Assembly: GCA_019787685.1 (NCBI GenBank)
Contig: JAHNUO010000042.1
Coordinates: 95,077 to 159,076 of the forward strand
From: Chiua virens
Lineage: Eukaryota; Basidiomycota; Agaricomycetes; Boletales; Boletaceae
Reading direction: 5' to 3'
DNA length: 64,000 nt
Shown here in pieces: positions 32,142-43,500 of the stretch. A program made the translations under genes and the position numbers. The notes beneath the pieces were generated by a model, which made no database searches, was not told the origin of the DNA, and saw only the letters and a list, made by a program, of their open reading frames with translations. Each line of letters begins with the position of its first letter. Position 1 is the stretch's first letter.

Positions 32142-34330
32142 GACAGTAGACATGTCCCTCCAAGAAGGACATGCTACAGGCCACAGTGATATTCCCACCC
32201 AATGGAGACTAATGCTGATCTCACAATGTGCATGTCCCTCCAGGAAGGACATGCTACAGGCCACAGTGATATTCCCACCCAATGGTGACTAAGGGTAATC
32301 TCATAGTGTGCATGTCCCTCCAGGAAGGACATGCTGCAGGCCACAGTGATATTGCCACCCAATGGTGACTAAGGGTAATCTCATAGTGTGCATGTCCCTC
32401 CAGGAAGGACATGCTACAGGCCACAGTGATATTCCTACCCAATGGTAACTAATGATACTCTCACTATGTGCATGTCCCTCCAGGAAGGACATGCTTCAGG
32501 CCACAGTGATATTGCCACCCAATGGTGACTAAGGGTAATCTCATAGTGTGCATGTCCCTCCAGGAAGGACATGCTACAGGCCACAGTGATATTCCTACCC
32601 AATGGTAACTAATGATACTCTCACTATGTGCATGTCCCTCCAGGAAGGACATGCTTCAGGCCACAGTGATATTCCCACCCAATGGTGACTAATGGTGATC
32701 TCACAGTGTGCATGTCCCTCCAGGAAGGACATGCTGCAGGCCACAGTGATATTTCCACCCAATGGTGACTAATGGTGATCTCACAGTGTGCATGTCCCTC
32801 CAGGAAGGACATGCTGCAGGCCAGAGTGATATTCTCACACAAGCTGACTAATGGCAATCTCACAGTGTGCATGTCCCTCCAGGAAGGACATGCTGCAGGC
32901 CAGAGTGGTATTCTGACCCAATGCTGACTAATGGTGATCTCACAGTGTGTATGTCCCTCCAGGAAGGACATGCTGCAGGCCAGAGTGATATGCTGATCCA
33001 ATGCTGACTAATGGTGATCTCACAGTGTGTATGTCCCTCCAGGAAGGACATGCTGCAGGCCAGAGTGATATTCTGATCCAATGCTGACTAATGGTGATCT
33101 CATAGTGTGCATGTCCCTCCAGGAAGGACATGCTGCAGGCCAGAGTGATATTCTCACACAAGCTGACTAATGGCAATCTCACAGTATGCATGTCCCTCCA
33201 GGAAGGACATGCTGCAGGCCAGAGTGATATTCTCACACAAGCTGACTAATGGCAATCTCACAGTATGCATGTCCCTCCAGGAAGGAATGCTGCAGGCCAG
33301 AGTGGTATTCTGACCCAATGCTGACTAATGGTGATCTCACAGTGTGCATGTCCCTCCAGGAAGGACATGCTGCAGGCCAGAGTGATATTCTGATCCAATG
33401 CTGACTAATGGTGATCTCACAGTGTGCATGTCCCTCCAGGAAGGACATGCTGCAGGCCAGAGTGATATTCTCACACAAGCTGACTAATGGCAATCTCACA
33501 GTATGCATGTCCCTCCAGGAAGGACATGCTGCAGGCCAGAGTGGTATTCTGACCCAATGCTGACTAATGGTGATCTCACAGTGTGTATGTCCCTCCAGGA
33601 AGGACATGCTGCAGGCCACAGTGATATTCTGATCCAATGCTGACTAATGGTGATCTCACAGTGTGCATGTCCCTCCAGGAAGGACATGCTGCAGGCCAGA
33701 GTGATATTCTCACACAAGCTGACTAATGGCAATCTCACAGTGTGCATGTCCCTCCAGGAAGGACATGCTGTAGGCCAGAGTGATAGTCTTACTCAATGCT
33801 GACTAATGGTGGTCTCACAGTGTACATGTCCCTCCAGGAAGGACATGCTGCAGGCCACAGTGATATTCTTACCCAAGCTGACTAATGGTGATCTCACAGT
33901 GTGCATGTCCCTCCAGGAAGGACATGCTGTAGGCCAAAGTGATATTCTGACCCAATGTTGACTAATGGTGATCTCACAGTGTGCATGTCCCTCCAGGAAG
34001 GACATGCTGTAGGCCAGAGTGATAGTCTTACCCAATGCTGACTAATGGTGGTCTCACAATGTACATGTCCCTCCAGGAAGGACATGTTGTAGGCTAGAGT
34101 GATATTCTGACCCAATGCTGACTAATGATACTCTCACTGTGTGCATGTCCCTCCAGGAAGGACATGCTACAAGTCAGTTCCTACCCAGTGTTGATTAATG
34201 ATGATCTCACTGTGTGCATGGCCCTCCACGAAGGACATGTTGCAGCAAGATTGACATGCCTACCTAATGCTACCTAGTGATGATTTCACTGTGGGCATGT
34301 CAGAGTGATATTCTCACCCAATGCTGACTA
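32142..34330. repeat. 80-bp satellite array, about 26 copies, with higher-order structure
   Basis: Each 79-80-bp unit begins CATGTCCCTCCAGGAAGGAC and closes with a CAATG(C/G)TGACTAATGG-type segment and CTCACAGTGTG. The ends of the core (CATGTCC/GGACATG) pair. In the left third two variants alternate, TGACTAAGGG and TAACTAATGATACT, giving a roughly 160-bp period. From about 32820 to 33760 three variants follow each other, marked CTCACACAAGC, CTGACCCAATG and CTGATCCAATG, mostly in the order 1-2-3 for a roughly 240-bp period. Unequal exchange normally creates such patterns. No coding function is inferred. Confidence 0.9.
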
Positions 34331-35569
34331 ACTTAACAATTTCCATGTTTCACTGGCAGAGACCTTGTTTAAATACCTGCCATCGATGTGCTGTTACAGC
34401 TGTTCTAAAAATGCTGGAGCAAATGCAATACAAAATCAGGCCTTGGGTATATCAGGAATAGGATCCTGGGCTTTAGCTCAACTGCACTGTGTCTGCTGAC
34501 TTAGGATACCAATGGACCACCATGCCCTTACCACCATCACCATGGTCTACCAGAAATCTTGCAGTAATGTGACTATCAAGTGACCAAACAATTACACTAG
34601 GCAGACCATAGTCTGAGTGATGTCTGACTATGATTTGAGCACAATTTGACAATTATGTCGGCCAAAAAAAAAAAAACATGCCACAGAAACATTGACAATA
34701 ATATGTATCCAACATAAACACAATATGATAACAAAATGCAAGTAATCCAAGGCAAATATAAGGATGATTTGTGTCATATGCAAGGTGAAATTAATGGCAA
34801 ATTGTGTGAAATGTAAATCTAAGCAAGATAAGAAGTGTGTGAAATGAACTGACCCATTTCTGAATATCTAAAACTTTTGCATCATGTATCACCAAGAACC
34901 AAAGCGAAGTGAGACAGATGGACAAGCTTGAGAAAAGCACTCACATCCCCACTCATCCCCCTAAGTGAAAACAAAGAAAATCAAAAATTACCAAAACATG
35001 AAAACACACAAAATCAACAAAATATAAATACAAAATCAAACACAACTACCCATTGGTTAACACTTGTTAGGGGTGTCTTGGTTAATTGTTAGGGTCAGGA
35101 TTATATAACAAATGGGGGTCCAGGGGGTTTACCCCCTGGGTTGGTTAGAAGTTAGGGTAGTCAACATACCAAATCCAATCAAAATCAAAATAAATATCAA
35201 CCTATTCTGACCATATTCTGAGTGTAATCCAACTACAATGTGACTAACATTTTGCATAAATCCAAGTTATTCCCAGGTAAAATTTGAGCAACAACAACAT
35301 CAAATCAGACCAGGTCTTGTGGTAAGTACAATCATCAGTAACCCTAATCCAACATTTGACAAAAATGCCACACAAATCAAAGCATAATTTATGCAAAATG
35401 ACCATCAAGTGATAAAAGGTTTTACAGTCAGTACAATCATATCCAACCATAATCCAACTGTAATTCAGTGCAAAATTACCCACAATGACCCCAAGTAACA
35501 ATCAAGCTTGACTAATCTCTGATAAAAATCCAACCATCCAGCCATACACATCTAAGCATAATTTAACAC
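34331..35569. other. AT-rich non-coding insert between satellite blocks
   Basis: About 1.24 kb of AT-rich sequence with degenerate internal repetition of about 130 bp (AATCCAAC and CAAGTGA tags). It also has a run of 13 A at about 34666 and a small GGGGGT/ACCCCC palindrome near 35117. No open frame has a recognisable product. Confidence 0.5.
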
Positions 35570-36095
35570 AATGCTACAGGCCAGAGTGATATTCCTACCC
35601 AATGCTGACTAATAGTGATCTCACAGTGTGCATGAAGAAGGACATGCTATAGGCCAGAGTGATACTCTTACCCAATGCTGACTAATGATGATCTCACAGT
35701 ATGCATGTCCCTCCAAGAAGGACATACTGCAGGCCAGAGTGATATTCCTACCCAATGCTGACTAACGATGATCTTACAGCATAGATGTCCCTCCAGGAAG
35801 GACATGCTGTAGGCCAGAGCAATATTTTTACCCACTGCTGACTAATAGTGATCTCACAGTATGCATGTCCCTCCAGGAAGGACATGCTGCAGGCCAAAGT
35901 GATATTTTTACCCAATGGTGACTAATGGTGATCTCACAGTGTGCATGTCCCTCCAGGAAGGACATGCTATAGGTCAGTTCCTACCCAATGGTGACTAATG
36001 ATGATCTCACAGTGTGCATGTCCCTCCAGGAAGTAAATGCTATAAGTCAGTTCCTACCCAATGTTGACTAATGATGATCTCACTGTGTGCATATC
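35570..36095. repeat. Second block of the 80-bp satellite, about six or seven diverged copies
   Basis: Same unit as 32142-34330 and same orientation, but more diverged. One unit at about 35628 has lost TCCCTCCAG, and two near 35970 and 36050 have lost the GGCCAGAGTGAT stretch. The last copy decays at about 36095. Confidence 0.85.
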
Positions 36096-37033
36096 CCTTT
36101 GAGAGGTGAAAAGTTCTTCCTTGGGGCTGGATTTTCACATTCTCTTCCTGAATACACTTGTGTCAGTCAGAGAAGTAACACTGGTATTACTTACTTTCAT
36201 TCTTTGGCAATGCTGTCATTGTGGTTGAGGGGCACTTGTTGATGGTTAGCTGATCCCATTGAGACTGACATAGTTGCCAGGTGTGACATAGAGCAACCAG
36301 AAGACAGAGCAGATGTGCCAAAATCAGGCAAACAATGGCCTGCAGGTGATGCACTAACTGTGCAGTGGAGGAGCAGGGAATGAAGGTAATCATAATCTGG
36401 TTTCACTGGGTAGGCAAGAGAGCATGCATAATGGAGAAATGTAGTGAATTCGAGAGGGAGGCCATTGCACAGTTGATCAACTTGTGGTGTCTTGTTTCAA
36501 CTTAAGTATCATGTCGTTAGAGAGGTCAGGGTGAATGCTGCTGAACCATGGGAGTGATCCTTGCAACAGATAGATTAGCATGTATCCAAGTGACTCCAGA
36601 TCATCACAGCTCAATTGAGCACCCAGATGATGGTTGATGGAACAGAATGAAGGGGTACTGACAAAATGGCAGTCCTATTGGTATGGAACATGCACTTGAG
36701 TTGCAGAGTTGTGATATTGGAGAGAGATACTGAAGTTGATGAGGAAGGCTGTATAATTGAGGAATGTGTTGAATCAAGATATTCTGCAGCTTGATGTTGC
36801 TGTGGATATAGTTGTGCGAGTGGAGATATTCAAGTCTATGTACCTGTTCAGTGAGCAGTTAGGTGTTTGACATCTCAATGTCAGAATAGCAGACACTCAC
36901 TAGCTGACAGCCTACAGTGAGAACAAAGTCCAGATTGAGGTGACCACCCTTTGAAGCAAATAAATCACATAGGGGGGCCACTACATCATTCAGAACAAGA
37001 GCATGGTACAATGACTCTCTACCAAAAAATAAC
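36096..37033. other. Non-coding stretch after the satellites
   Basis: No recognisable gene, repeat array or transposon domain was found. The only open frames (for example 36187-36393, minus) look random. Confidence 0.45.
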
Positions 37034-37505
37034 TGTTACAATAGTACTGGGTAGGACTTAGCATAGTTGCAAAAGCACTGAATATCCAGTGGCTGCAATA
37101 ACACAAATAACCACCACTTGATATGTAGTGTGCTAGGGAGTTTCAAGAGGAGTACTAACTAGTCAGCAGATTGCTGCTAGTGAGATGAAGGTTAAACTCA
37201 GCCATTGCTGAGAGTGTCCTGTTGGGAATCTATACCCAAGGGACTAGGGTCAAGGGTTGACTATGTTGAGTCCAAGTGGTTGAGTAGTCTCAAGGGGTTC
37301 CCAAGAGGAGCAGTGATACTCAGCTAGATTGTGAAGATCAAGACTAGGGTACAGGAGTATCGCTGCAAGGTATTTATATGTAAGGAATCAAGGGTGACTG
37401 CAAAGAGCAGAACCAATTACAAATGGTCAAAGGGAATCATATGATAATGAAGTGAAAATGAGTAAGTGCAATGCCATTGGATGATGATGAGAAAGAAATG
37501 AGTTA
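37034..37505 (-). repeat. Partial copy of the gag-element LTR
   Basis: Read on the + strand it begins TGTTACAATAG and matches 38128-38600 in order (CACCACTTGATA, GTCCTGTTGGGAATCTATAC, GATCAAGACT, GTATTTATA), with many substitutions. The TATA-like ATATAAATACC on the minus strand lies in the same place as in the other copy. It is 5' truncated (U3 side) and older than that copy. Confidence 0.7.
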
Positions 37506-37579
37506 TCCTCCAGGTTGAGCCAGTGGCATTGTAGGAGTCAATGGCCCCTTGTGGTGATAAACCCACATTTCTGCTTTGT

Positions 37580-37730
37580 TTACAGGTTGCCCAGATTGCC
37601 TATATTGATTGTCCTATCTGTCTATCATGGTCCCATGTCTATCCAAGTGGATTCAATCCATATTCATATGTTTTGTTTGTCATTTCTACATGTGGCTGCG
37701 CGAGGTGACCGAATCAGGTCACTTAATCAA
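37580..37730 (+). pseudogene. Gag zinc-knuckle fragment, opposite strand
   Basis: The frame reads YIDCPICLSWSHVY, which matches DYQCPICLTWSPGH of the gag protein at 38924-39868. Only this short piece survives, on the + strand, opposite to that gag. Confidence 0.45.
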
Positions 37731-38127
37731 GATTGAATGACACACACTAATTGACTCCCTTTTCTGTCCAATTTCCATTTTATTTCATACCTTCTTAGAT
37801 TCTTTTCAGATGGTTCCAAGTAATTGACATGTACCTGATTGGTTAATAGGTATGGATAGTCAGATTGTACAATGTTTTAAAGGTAGTCCATTGATTTGTG
37901 GATCAAACCCTATCCCACCTTGACAGAACATTGTTTTTCTTTTTACAGGTTGATCTCTATGAGAGACCACTCTGTTATATGTATGCTTTCCTTATTGACT
38001 TGGTACCTCATCCATTGTAAAAGTGCTGGGAATACCTGAGACTATAAAATTGTGTTTGTAAATAAAAAATTTCATCTTTTTCAATCCCTGTTTCATCTTG
38101 TGCTCAAAGTTGCCTCATCCGTTTAAC

Positions 38128-38881
38128 TGTTATGATAGTCCCAGGTAGGGCCTAGTGTAGACACAAAAGTGCTAAGTACCAAGCGGCTGTGATAACTCAA
38201 ACAACCACCACTTGATACGTGGCGTGCTGTAGAGTTCAAGGAGGTTTACTGGTCAGTGGGTTGCTACTAGTGAGACGAGTTAGAACTTAGGACATTGCCT
38301 AAGAGCGTCCTGTTGGGAATCTATACCCGAAGGACCGAGACTACCCCTTGTGATCAGGGTGGACTGAGATGCTGGACGTTGGTCGCAGCGACAAGGGATG
38401 GCTTAGGTTAAGCCCGAAGAGGAGCAGTGATACTAGCTAGATTGCATAGATCAAGACTGAGGTACAGGAGTATCACTGCGTGGTATTTATACTATCAAAG
38501 TAGTGCATGGACCAACTGTCCAAAAGGGTGGCCAGGAAGAGCAGAACAGACAAAGGGCCAAAAGGAGTCGTGCGGGGCGGAAGCACTGGACAGACGAAAG
38601 TGTAAAAGGTAAAACACGGAAGCTGTCCAAATGACAGTGGAAGTGAAGGTGATCCCTACCGGATCAGGAATCAGAAGAAAGGAAGCAATGATAGAACAAC
38701 AGGTTGGGCTGGAGTTGTGTAATCGGATCTAGGAAAGAAGGGAAAAGTGGGGCAAAGGGTTAAGCCCTTGCTGAGTAATCTGTAGCAAGGGTAAGCCTCA
38801 CAGATTGAACGTAGGAGGTACCTGTAGTACCGATCATAGTGAAAGTAGCAAAGAAAGTAAAGAAAAAGATGAATTGTAACA
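38128..38881 (-). repeat. 3' LTR of a gag-only retroelement (about 754 bp)
   Basis: On the minus strand it starts TGTTACAATTC and ends TATCATAACA, with inverted TGTTA/TAACA tips. It is preceded by a GGGGGGTAA polypurine tract at 38882-38890. A TATA-like TAGTATAAATACC lies at 38482-38494 on the same strand. The gag stop is only 33 nt upstream of the polypurine tract. Confidence 0.7.
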
Positions 38882-38923
38882 TTACCCCCCAACTAAGATC
38901 AAAGCACCATGTGAAGATCCTCT

Positions 38924-39868
38924 TTAGAAATCGAACGAATCCCTAACAGGGCTGCCCGTAATGTTGGCGTAACCCTCATCGTCAATTGGGTCGTCACACG
39001 GCGACACGGAGCGGCGGTCCGGGGAGGCAGAGGAGCATCTGGAGGGACGGCAGAGTGGGAGAGCTGGGATAGCGGGGCGGCGGGTGCGGCGGCGTGCAGA
39101 GAAGGAGGACGATCCATTAGACGAGGAGGAGTTGGACGGGATGATGGGGCATGGGGAACAACGGTTCCAGGTAGATCTGGCTGCCACCGGGGTAAGTCGG
39201 TTGGCCAGGGGAATCCTAGCGTGGACATGAGGGGGTTGTCCAGGGCAACGGGACTGGATGTGTCCAGGGGACCAGGTAAGACAGATGGGACATTGATAGT
39301 CCTGGCATTCGACACAGATGTGCCCAAGTTTGTGGCACTCGTAGCAGGCCTTGTGGTAGCAAGGGTGGTCCTCAGGGAGGTCGACCTGACCGGTTTGGAA
39401 CATGTGTTCCGCTTCAGTGCGGTTCCAAGCATCGATCTCTTCAGGGGAGAAGGGAAGAGAGGAGGCGGAGGGGGTAGACGGAGAGGGAGCGCCCGAAGCG
39501 AGGGGTTGGTCGAGGCGGAGGGAGAGTTCTGCCTGGTAGCGGTGGAGGTTGGAGAGGAATTCACCCATCTGCATTTGGAATAGGGTGTGCTCGAGGAATG
39601 TGCAGATTTTGTCATGGATCTGGCCGGTGATGGCCGAGAGGAGGTGAGTGTTGGCCATAGGCCCATAGAGGTCTGGCCGGACAAGGGTGAGTTGTTCATT
39701 CTGCAGGTACGCCAAGTAGAGGGCGTGGAGAGGGGAGTTGAGGTCAAGATGGTGCTCAATGGGGAACACCATGCTTGGGTCAAGGATGAGGTTTCGCATG
39801 TGAGTGAAGTAGTCAGGGGTGGGCGTAGAGGCCCGGATAGTGTGTGAATGAAAAGGCAGGTCTACCGC
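38924..39868 (-). CDS. Retrotransposon gag-like protein with CCHC zinc knuckle
   Basis: An uninterrupted frame of about 315 codons. The N-terminal half is a helical capsid-like region (LNSPLHALYLAYLQNEQL, HDKICTFLEHTLFQMQMGEF). A zinc knuckle CYECHKLGHICVEC (CX2CX4HX4C) follows, then a second Cys cluster (YQCPICLTWSPGHIQSRC) and an Arg/Ser/Pro-rich tail. The frame stays open upstream to an ATG at 39925. Those extra 19 codons are antisense LTR sequence, so the original N-terminus is lost. No protease or reverse transcriptase lies between gag and the LTR 33 nt downstream, so this is a non-autonomous gag-only element. Confidence 0.7.
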   Translation of the reverse strand, partial: AVDLPFHSHTIRASTPTPDYFTHMRNLILDPSMVFPIEHHLDLNSPLHALYLAYLQNEQLTLVRPDLYGPMANTHLLSAITGQIHDKICTFLEHTLFQMQMGEFLSNLHRYQAELSLRLDQPLASGAPSPSTPSASSLPFSPEEIDAWNRTEAEHMFQTGQVDLPEDHPCYHKACYECHKLGHICVECQDYQCPICLTWSPGHIQSRCPGQPPHVHARIPLANRLTPVAARSTWNRCSPCPIIPSNSSSSNGSSSFSARRRTRRPAIPALPLCRPSRCSSASPDRRSVSPCDDPIDDEGYANITGSPVRDSFDF

Positions 39869-40480
39869 TGTAGGAGTTAGATACTCCCTATGGTTGTAGG
39901 ATACATTTTCCTCGCTCTTCATCATGTCATATCACCTCCCATCTCATCCGCCATCGACTTCGTGCCAGCCCAGTTTCATTCCTAGCGTTTACAGATCATC
40001 CGAATCCAATCTGAGTCCAATCCGAGTCAACGCAATCCAATCTGGTTCCTTCGTATGTATTCCGCTTCATCCAATTTGACTTGTTCTACTCGATTTGGCC
40101 TTATTAAGGTCATTACTATCCTAACACCTTTCCTTTCTTTGTCATCTACAAGGTTTGACACTCCTTCTTAGCATACTCACCCTACGTCGATCCTGTACAC
40201 TTACTTAGGGTCGGATTACCTTTAACAGTCCTGGGTTATACCCAGGACTATAAAACCATGTTTCTAACACAAAAATATTGTCTTTCTGTGTTCAGGAGAT
40301 CTCCTGTTTACTCTCCCATGTGTGAGTGAGCTGGATAGTTTCTCTTTTACCTCGTCCTATCATTCCTCTGCGTCTCATCTACTTGAATCAATACTCTCAT
40401 TGCCTCGCCTCCACCTGGATACTTTTACATCAACCACTTTTCATTCCGGATTGTCCAGCAGTCTCTAGGACTCTTAGACA
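39869..40480 (+). repeat. Solo LTR (612 bp), Ty3/gypsy type
   Basis: It begins TGTAGGAGTTAGATACTCCC and ends CTTAGACA. A palindrome, AGTCCTGGGTTATACCCAGGACT, overlaps the TATA-like CTATAAAACC near 40249 on the + strand, so the LTR reads rightward. A close copy lies at 53488-54103 in the other orientation. It separates the gag ORF from the pol pseudogene. No 5-bp target duplication is visible. Confidence 0.75.
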
Positions 40481-40599
40481 AACCTGAATCCATCATTCCT
40501 TCAAATATAACCCCCCTTGGGATGAACCTATTGCCCCACCTTTCTTCTTATCACCAATTATTTCTTTTCTACACTGTGACAAGAGGAGGACAAACACGG

Positions 40600-43500
40600 T
40601 GAATAGAATAAGGAGGGTGAGTGCATATGCTTGCTGTTCCCCATCCTGCGGAAGCAACCACAGAATCAGCTGGAGAAATGGGTCAGGTGGACTCCGTGAG
40701 GGAAGATTCGGAGGAGAGGGAGGGAGCATCCGAGGAGTGGAGTGACAGTGGGGGAACTGGGAGTGGTAAGGCAATGTGGGGAATGTCGACAGTGGGGGTG
40801 AAGATGGGTACAGGTGTAGTGTTGGATTCAAAGTCGGGGGTAGAGCAAGATTGGTAGGCCATAACAGTTCTGATGTGGACTGGTGGTGGTCGGAGCGGTG
40901 AGCGTGGTGGTCGCAGTGGTGGAAGTGGTGGAAGGGCTGAAAGGTGGGAGACTGAGGGGAAATCCTTGGGGTGGAGGCGCTTATAAGCGTCAATGGTTTC
41001 CTTGGCATTTCCTAGGTTGGCCTCAGGCTCCCAAGAGTCATCGGAGGTGGAGTAGCCCTTCCAGCGGATCAGGAACTTGCGGTTACGTGGGTTCCGGGTG
41101 TGATGGAGGATCCGCTTGATTTCGTATTCCTCTTCGCCAGCTATAAGGTCCGGTGGAGGTTTTGGGAAGTTTGGTCCGTAGGTTTCTGTTTCCCGATATG
41201 GGGAAAGGAGTGAAGCATGGAAGACCGAATGTATTTTCCAGGTCTTGGGGAGGCGGAGACAGTAGGTGAGCAGGGAGAGGACCTATGTGATGGTAAAGGG
41301 TCCTTCGCAGTGTGATGCGAGTTTCGGGGATATGAGTTCCCATTTCAAATTGCAGGCTTCCAGCCAAACCTGATTGCCTTTTGAGAAGGGTTTGAACTTT
41401 CTAAAGGAATGAGCTTTCATGGCTTGCCAGGTGAGTTTGTGTGCGGCGAGGGCTTCGTCGTGGGCGGTGGAAAGGGTTTTGAGGCGTTCCTCAATGGCGG
41501 GGAGTTTGGTTTCCGCAATGATAGCGGGCAAGGGACGGGGTTCGTAGCCAATCATAAGGAAGAACAGCAACTTGCCGGTGATGGAGTGGGGGTGATGGTT
41601 GTGTGCGAATTCGGCCATAGGGAGTAAGTCAGCCCATTTCTCCGGATTGTTTTGACAATACATGCGGAGATACATCTCAACTTCTTGATTGATGTGTTCC
41701 GTCTCACCATCGGATTGAGGATGGTAGGTGGTGGAGAGGGAGAGGCAGTATCCGATAAGTCGGGAGAGCTCCTTTGCGAATGTGGAGGCAAACTGTGGAC
41801 CTCGGTCAGAGATGATCTTGTCGTAGAGGCCGAATCGCATGTAGACTTTGTGCAAGAAGAGGCAGGCTATACCTGCAGAGTCGGCGGTTTTCACCATAGG
41901 GCAAAGAATTACCCCCTTTGTAAGGCCATGGTCTACCACGACCATGAGAGAGTCATATCCCTCAGCAGAAACAGGGAGATCTGTGATGAGATCAACAGAA
42001 ACGTTCTGGAACGGGCGGGTGCACGCGGAAGGGATTGGAGAGAGTGGGGGTGTGGTAGGATGGGTGTTGACCTTGTGTTGTTCGCACAAGGTGCAACTAG
42101 AGACATAGGAGCGGACGAAGGAAGCAAGGCCGGGCCACCAAAATTCAGTGGCGACCAGCTGGCGAGTTTTCAAGAAGCCAGGATGTCCAGCAGTGTGGGA
42201 GTCGTGGTGGCGGGCAATGATTTGTTGCCAGAGTTCGCAGTTAGGCAGGATGTAGATGCGACCTTGGTAGGTCAGGACACTGGCATCATAGCACCAGTCG
42301 GAGAGGCAGGAGCGGAATGACAGCAGGAGGCTGCCATCCATGGCATTGAGAGTGTCCAGGACAAGTGGGTCCATGGCAGAGGAGCGGGAGATCAGGTCCT
42401 GGAGGTCGGTAGTGACGAGGTTTACAAAGATGTTGTCTGGAAGGAGAGTAACATCTTCGTTGTCTGAGTCTGAGGTGATATGGTCGGGACGACGGGAGAG
42501 TGCGTCCGGACCATCAAGGAGTTTGCCTGGCATGTGGGAGAACGTGAGGTTGAAGTTGGCAAGGTCGAGAAGCCAGCGGGCCTGACGACGGTTGAGGTTT
42601 TGGGGTTGTCAGAAGTAGGTAAGGTTTTTGTGATCCGAGAAGATGGTCACAGGAGTAGTGCTACCGTGGAGGTAATGGTGCCATGCTTTGAGGGATCTAA
42701 TGACGGCGAGTAACTTGCAGTCATAGATGTCATAGTTCCTTTCCACGGCGTTGAAAGACTGCGAAAGATAGGAGCAAGGTTTCCAGTCGCCATTTGAGTC
42801 AGTCTGGAGGAGGACACCATCCAATGCAAATTTGGAAGCGTCGGTGGCAATGGCGAAGGGTCTAGAGGTATCCGGGAAGTGATGTACCAGATCAGAGGTA
42901 AATGCCTTTTAAGGTGTTCGAAGGCAGTGATCTGGGGGTTGTCCCAGATCCAAGGCGCATCTTTCTTGGTGAGATTGATGAGGGGACGGGTGATGGTAGA
43001 GTAGTCCAGAATGAACCGGCAGTAGCAGTTGGTGAAGCCCATGAATGATCGGACATCCTTGAGCTTGGTCGGAGTGGGCCAGTCAGTGATGCCAGCGACC
43101 TTGACAGGGTCCATGGCGAGTTCGCCGGGGCGAGCGATCATGCCGAGATATTCTACTTCAGTGGTGGTGAAGTGACATTTCTCAAGCTTGAGGTGAAGGT
43201 CGAGTTCCTTCATGTGAGCGAGAATGTGTTTGGTGCGTTCGGTGTGTGTAGCGTAATCTTTGGAGAAGATGAGGAGGTCATCCATGTAAATGACGAGCCA
43301 TCCCTTGGCGATCATGTCCGGAAGGACTCGTTCATGAAACGCTGGAATGTTGTGGGGGAGTTTGTCAGTCCGAAGAACATGACCATAGGTTCGAAGAGGC
43401 CGCAGTGCGTGATGAACACGGCTTTCCATTGGTGTCCGTCCTTGATGCAGATGTTGTTGTAGCCCCATCGGACGTCAAACTTGGTGAACAGTTTGGCATC

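Noticed and set aside
31045..34115. Long minus-strand open frames with repeated peptides across the satellites
   Set aside because: They repeat with the 74- and 80-bp periods and shift frame between units. They lack splice or start signals and are by-products of stop-free repeats.
31108..34330. CRISPR-like array of palindromic repeats
   Set aside because: Units are directly tandem with similar linkers, not unique spacers, there are no cas genes, and the context is eukaryotic.
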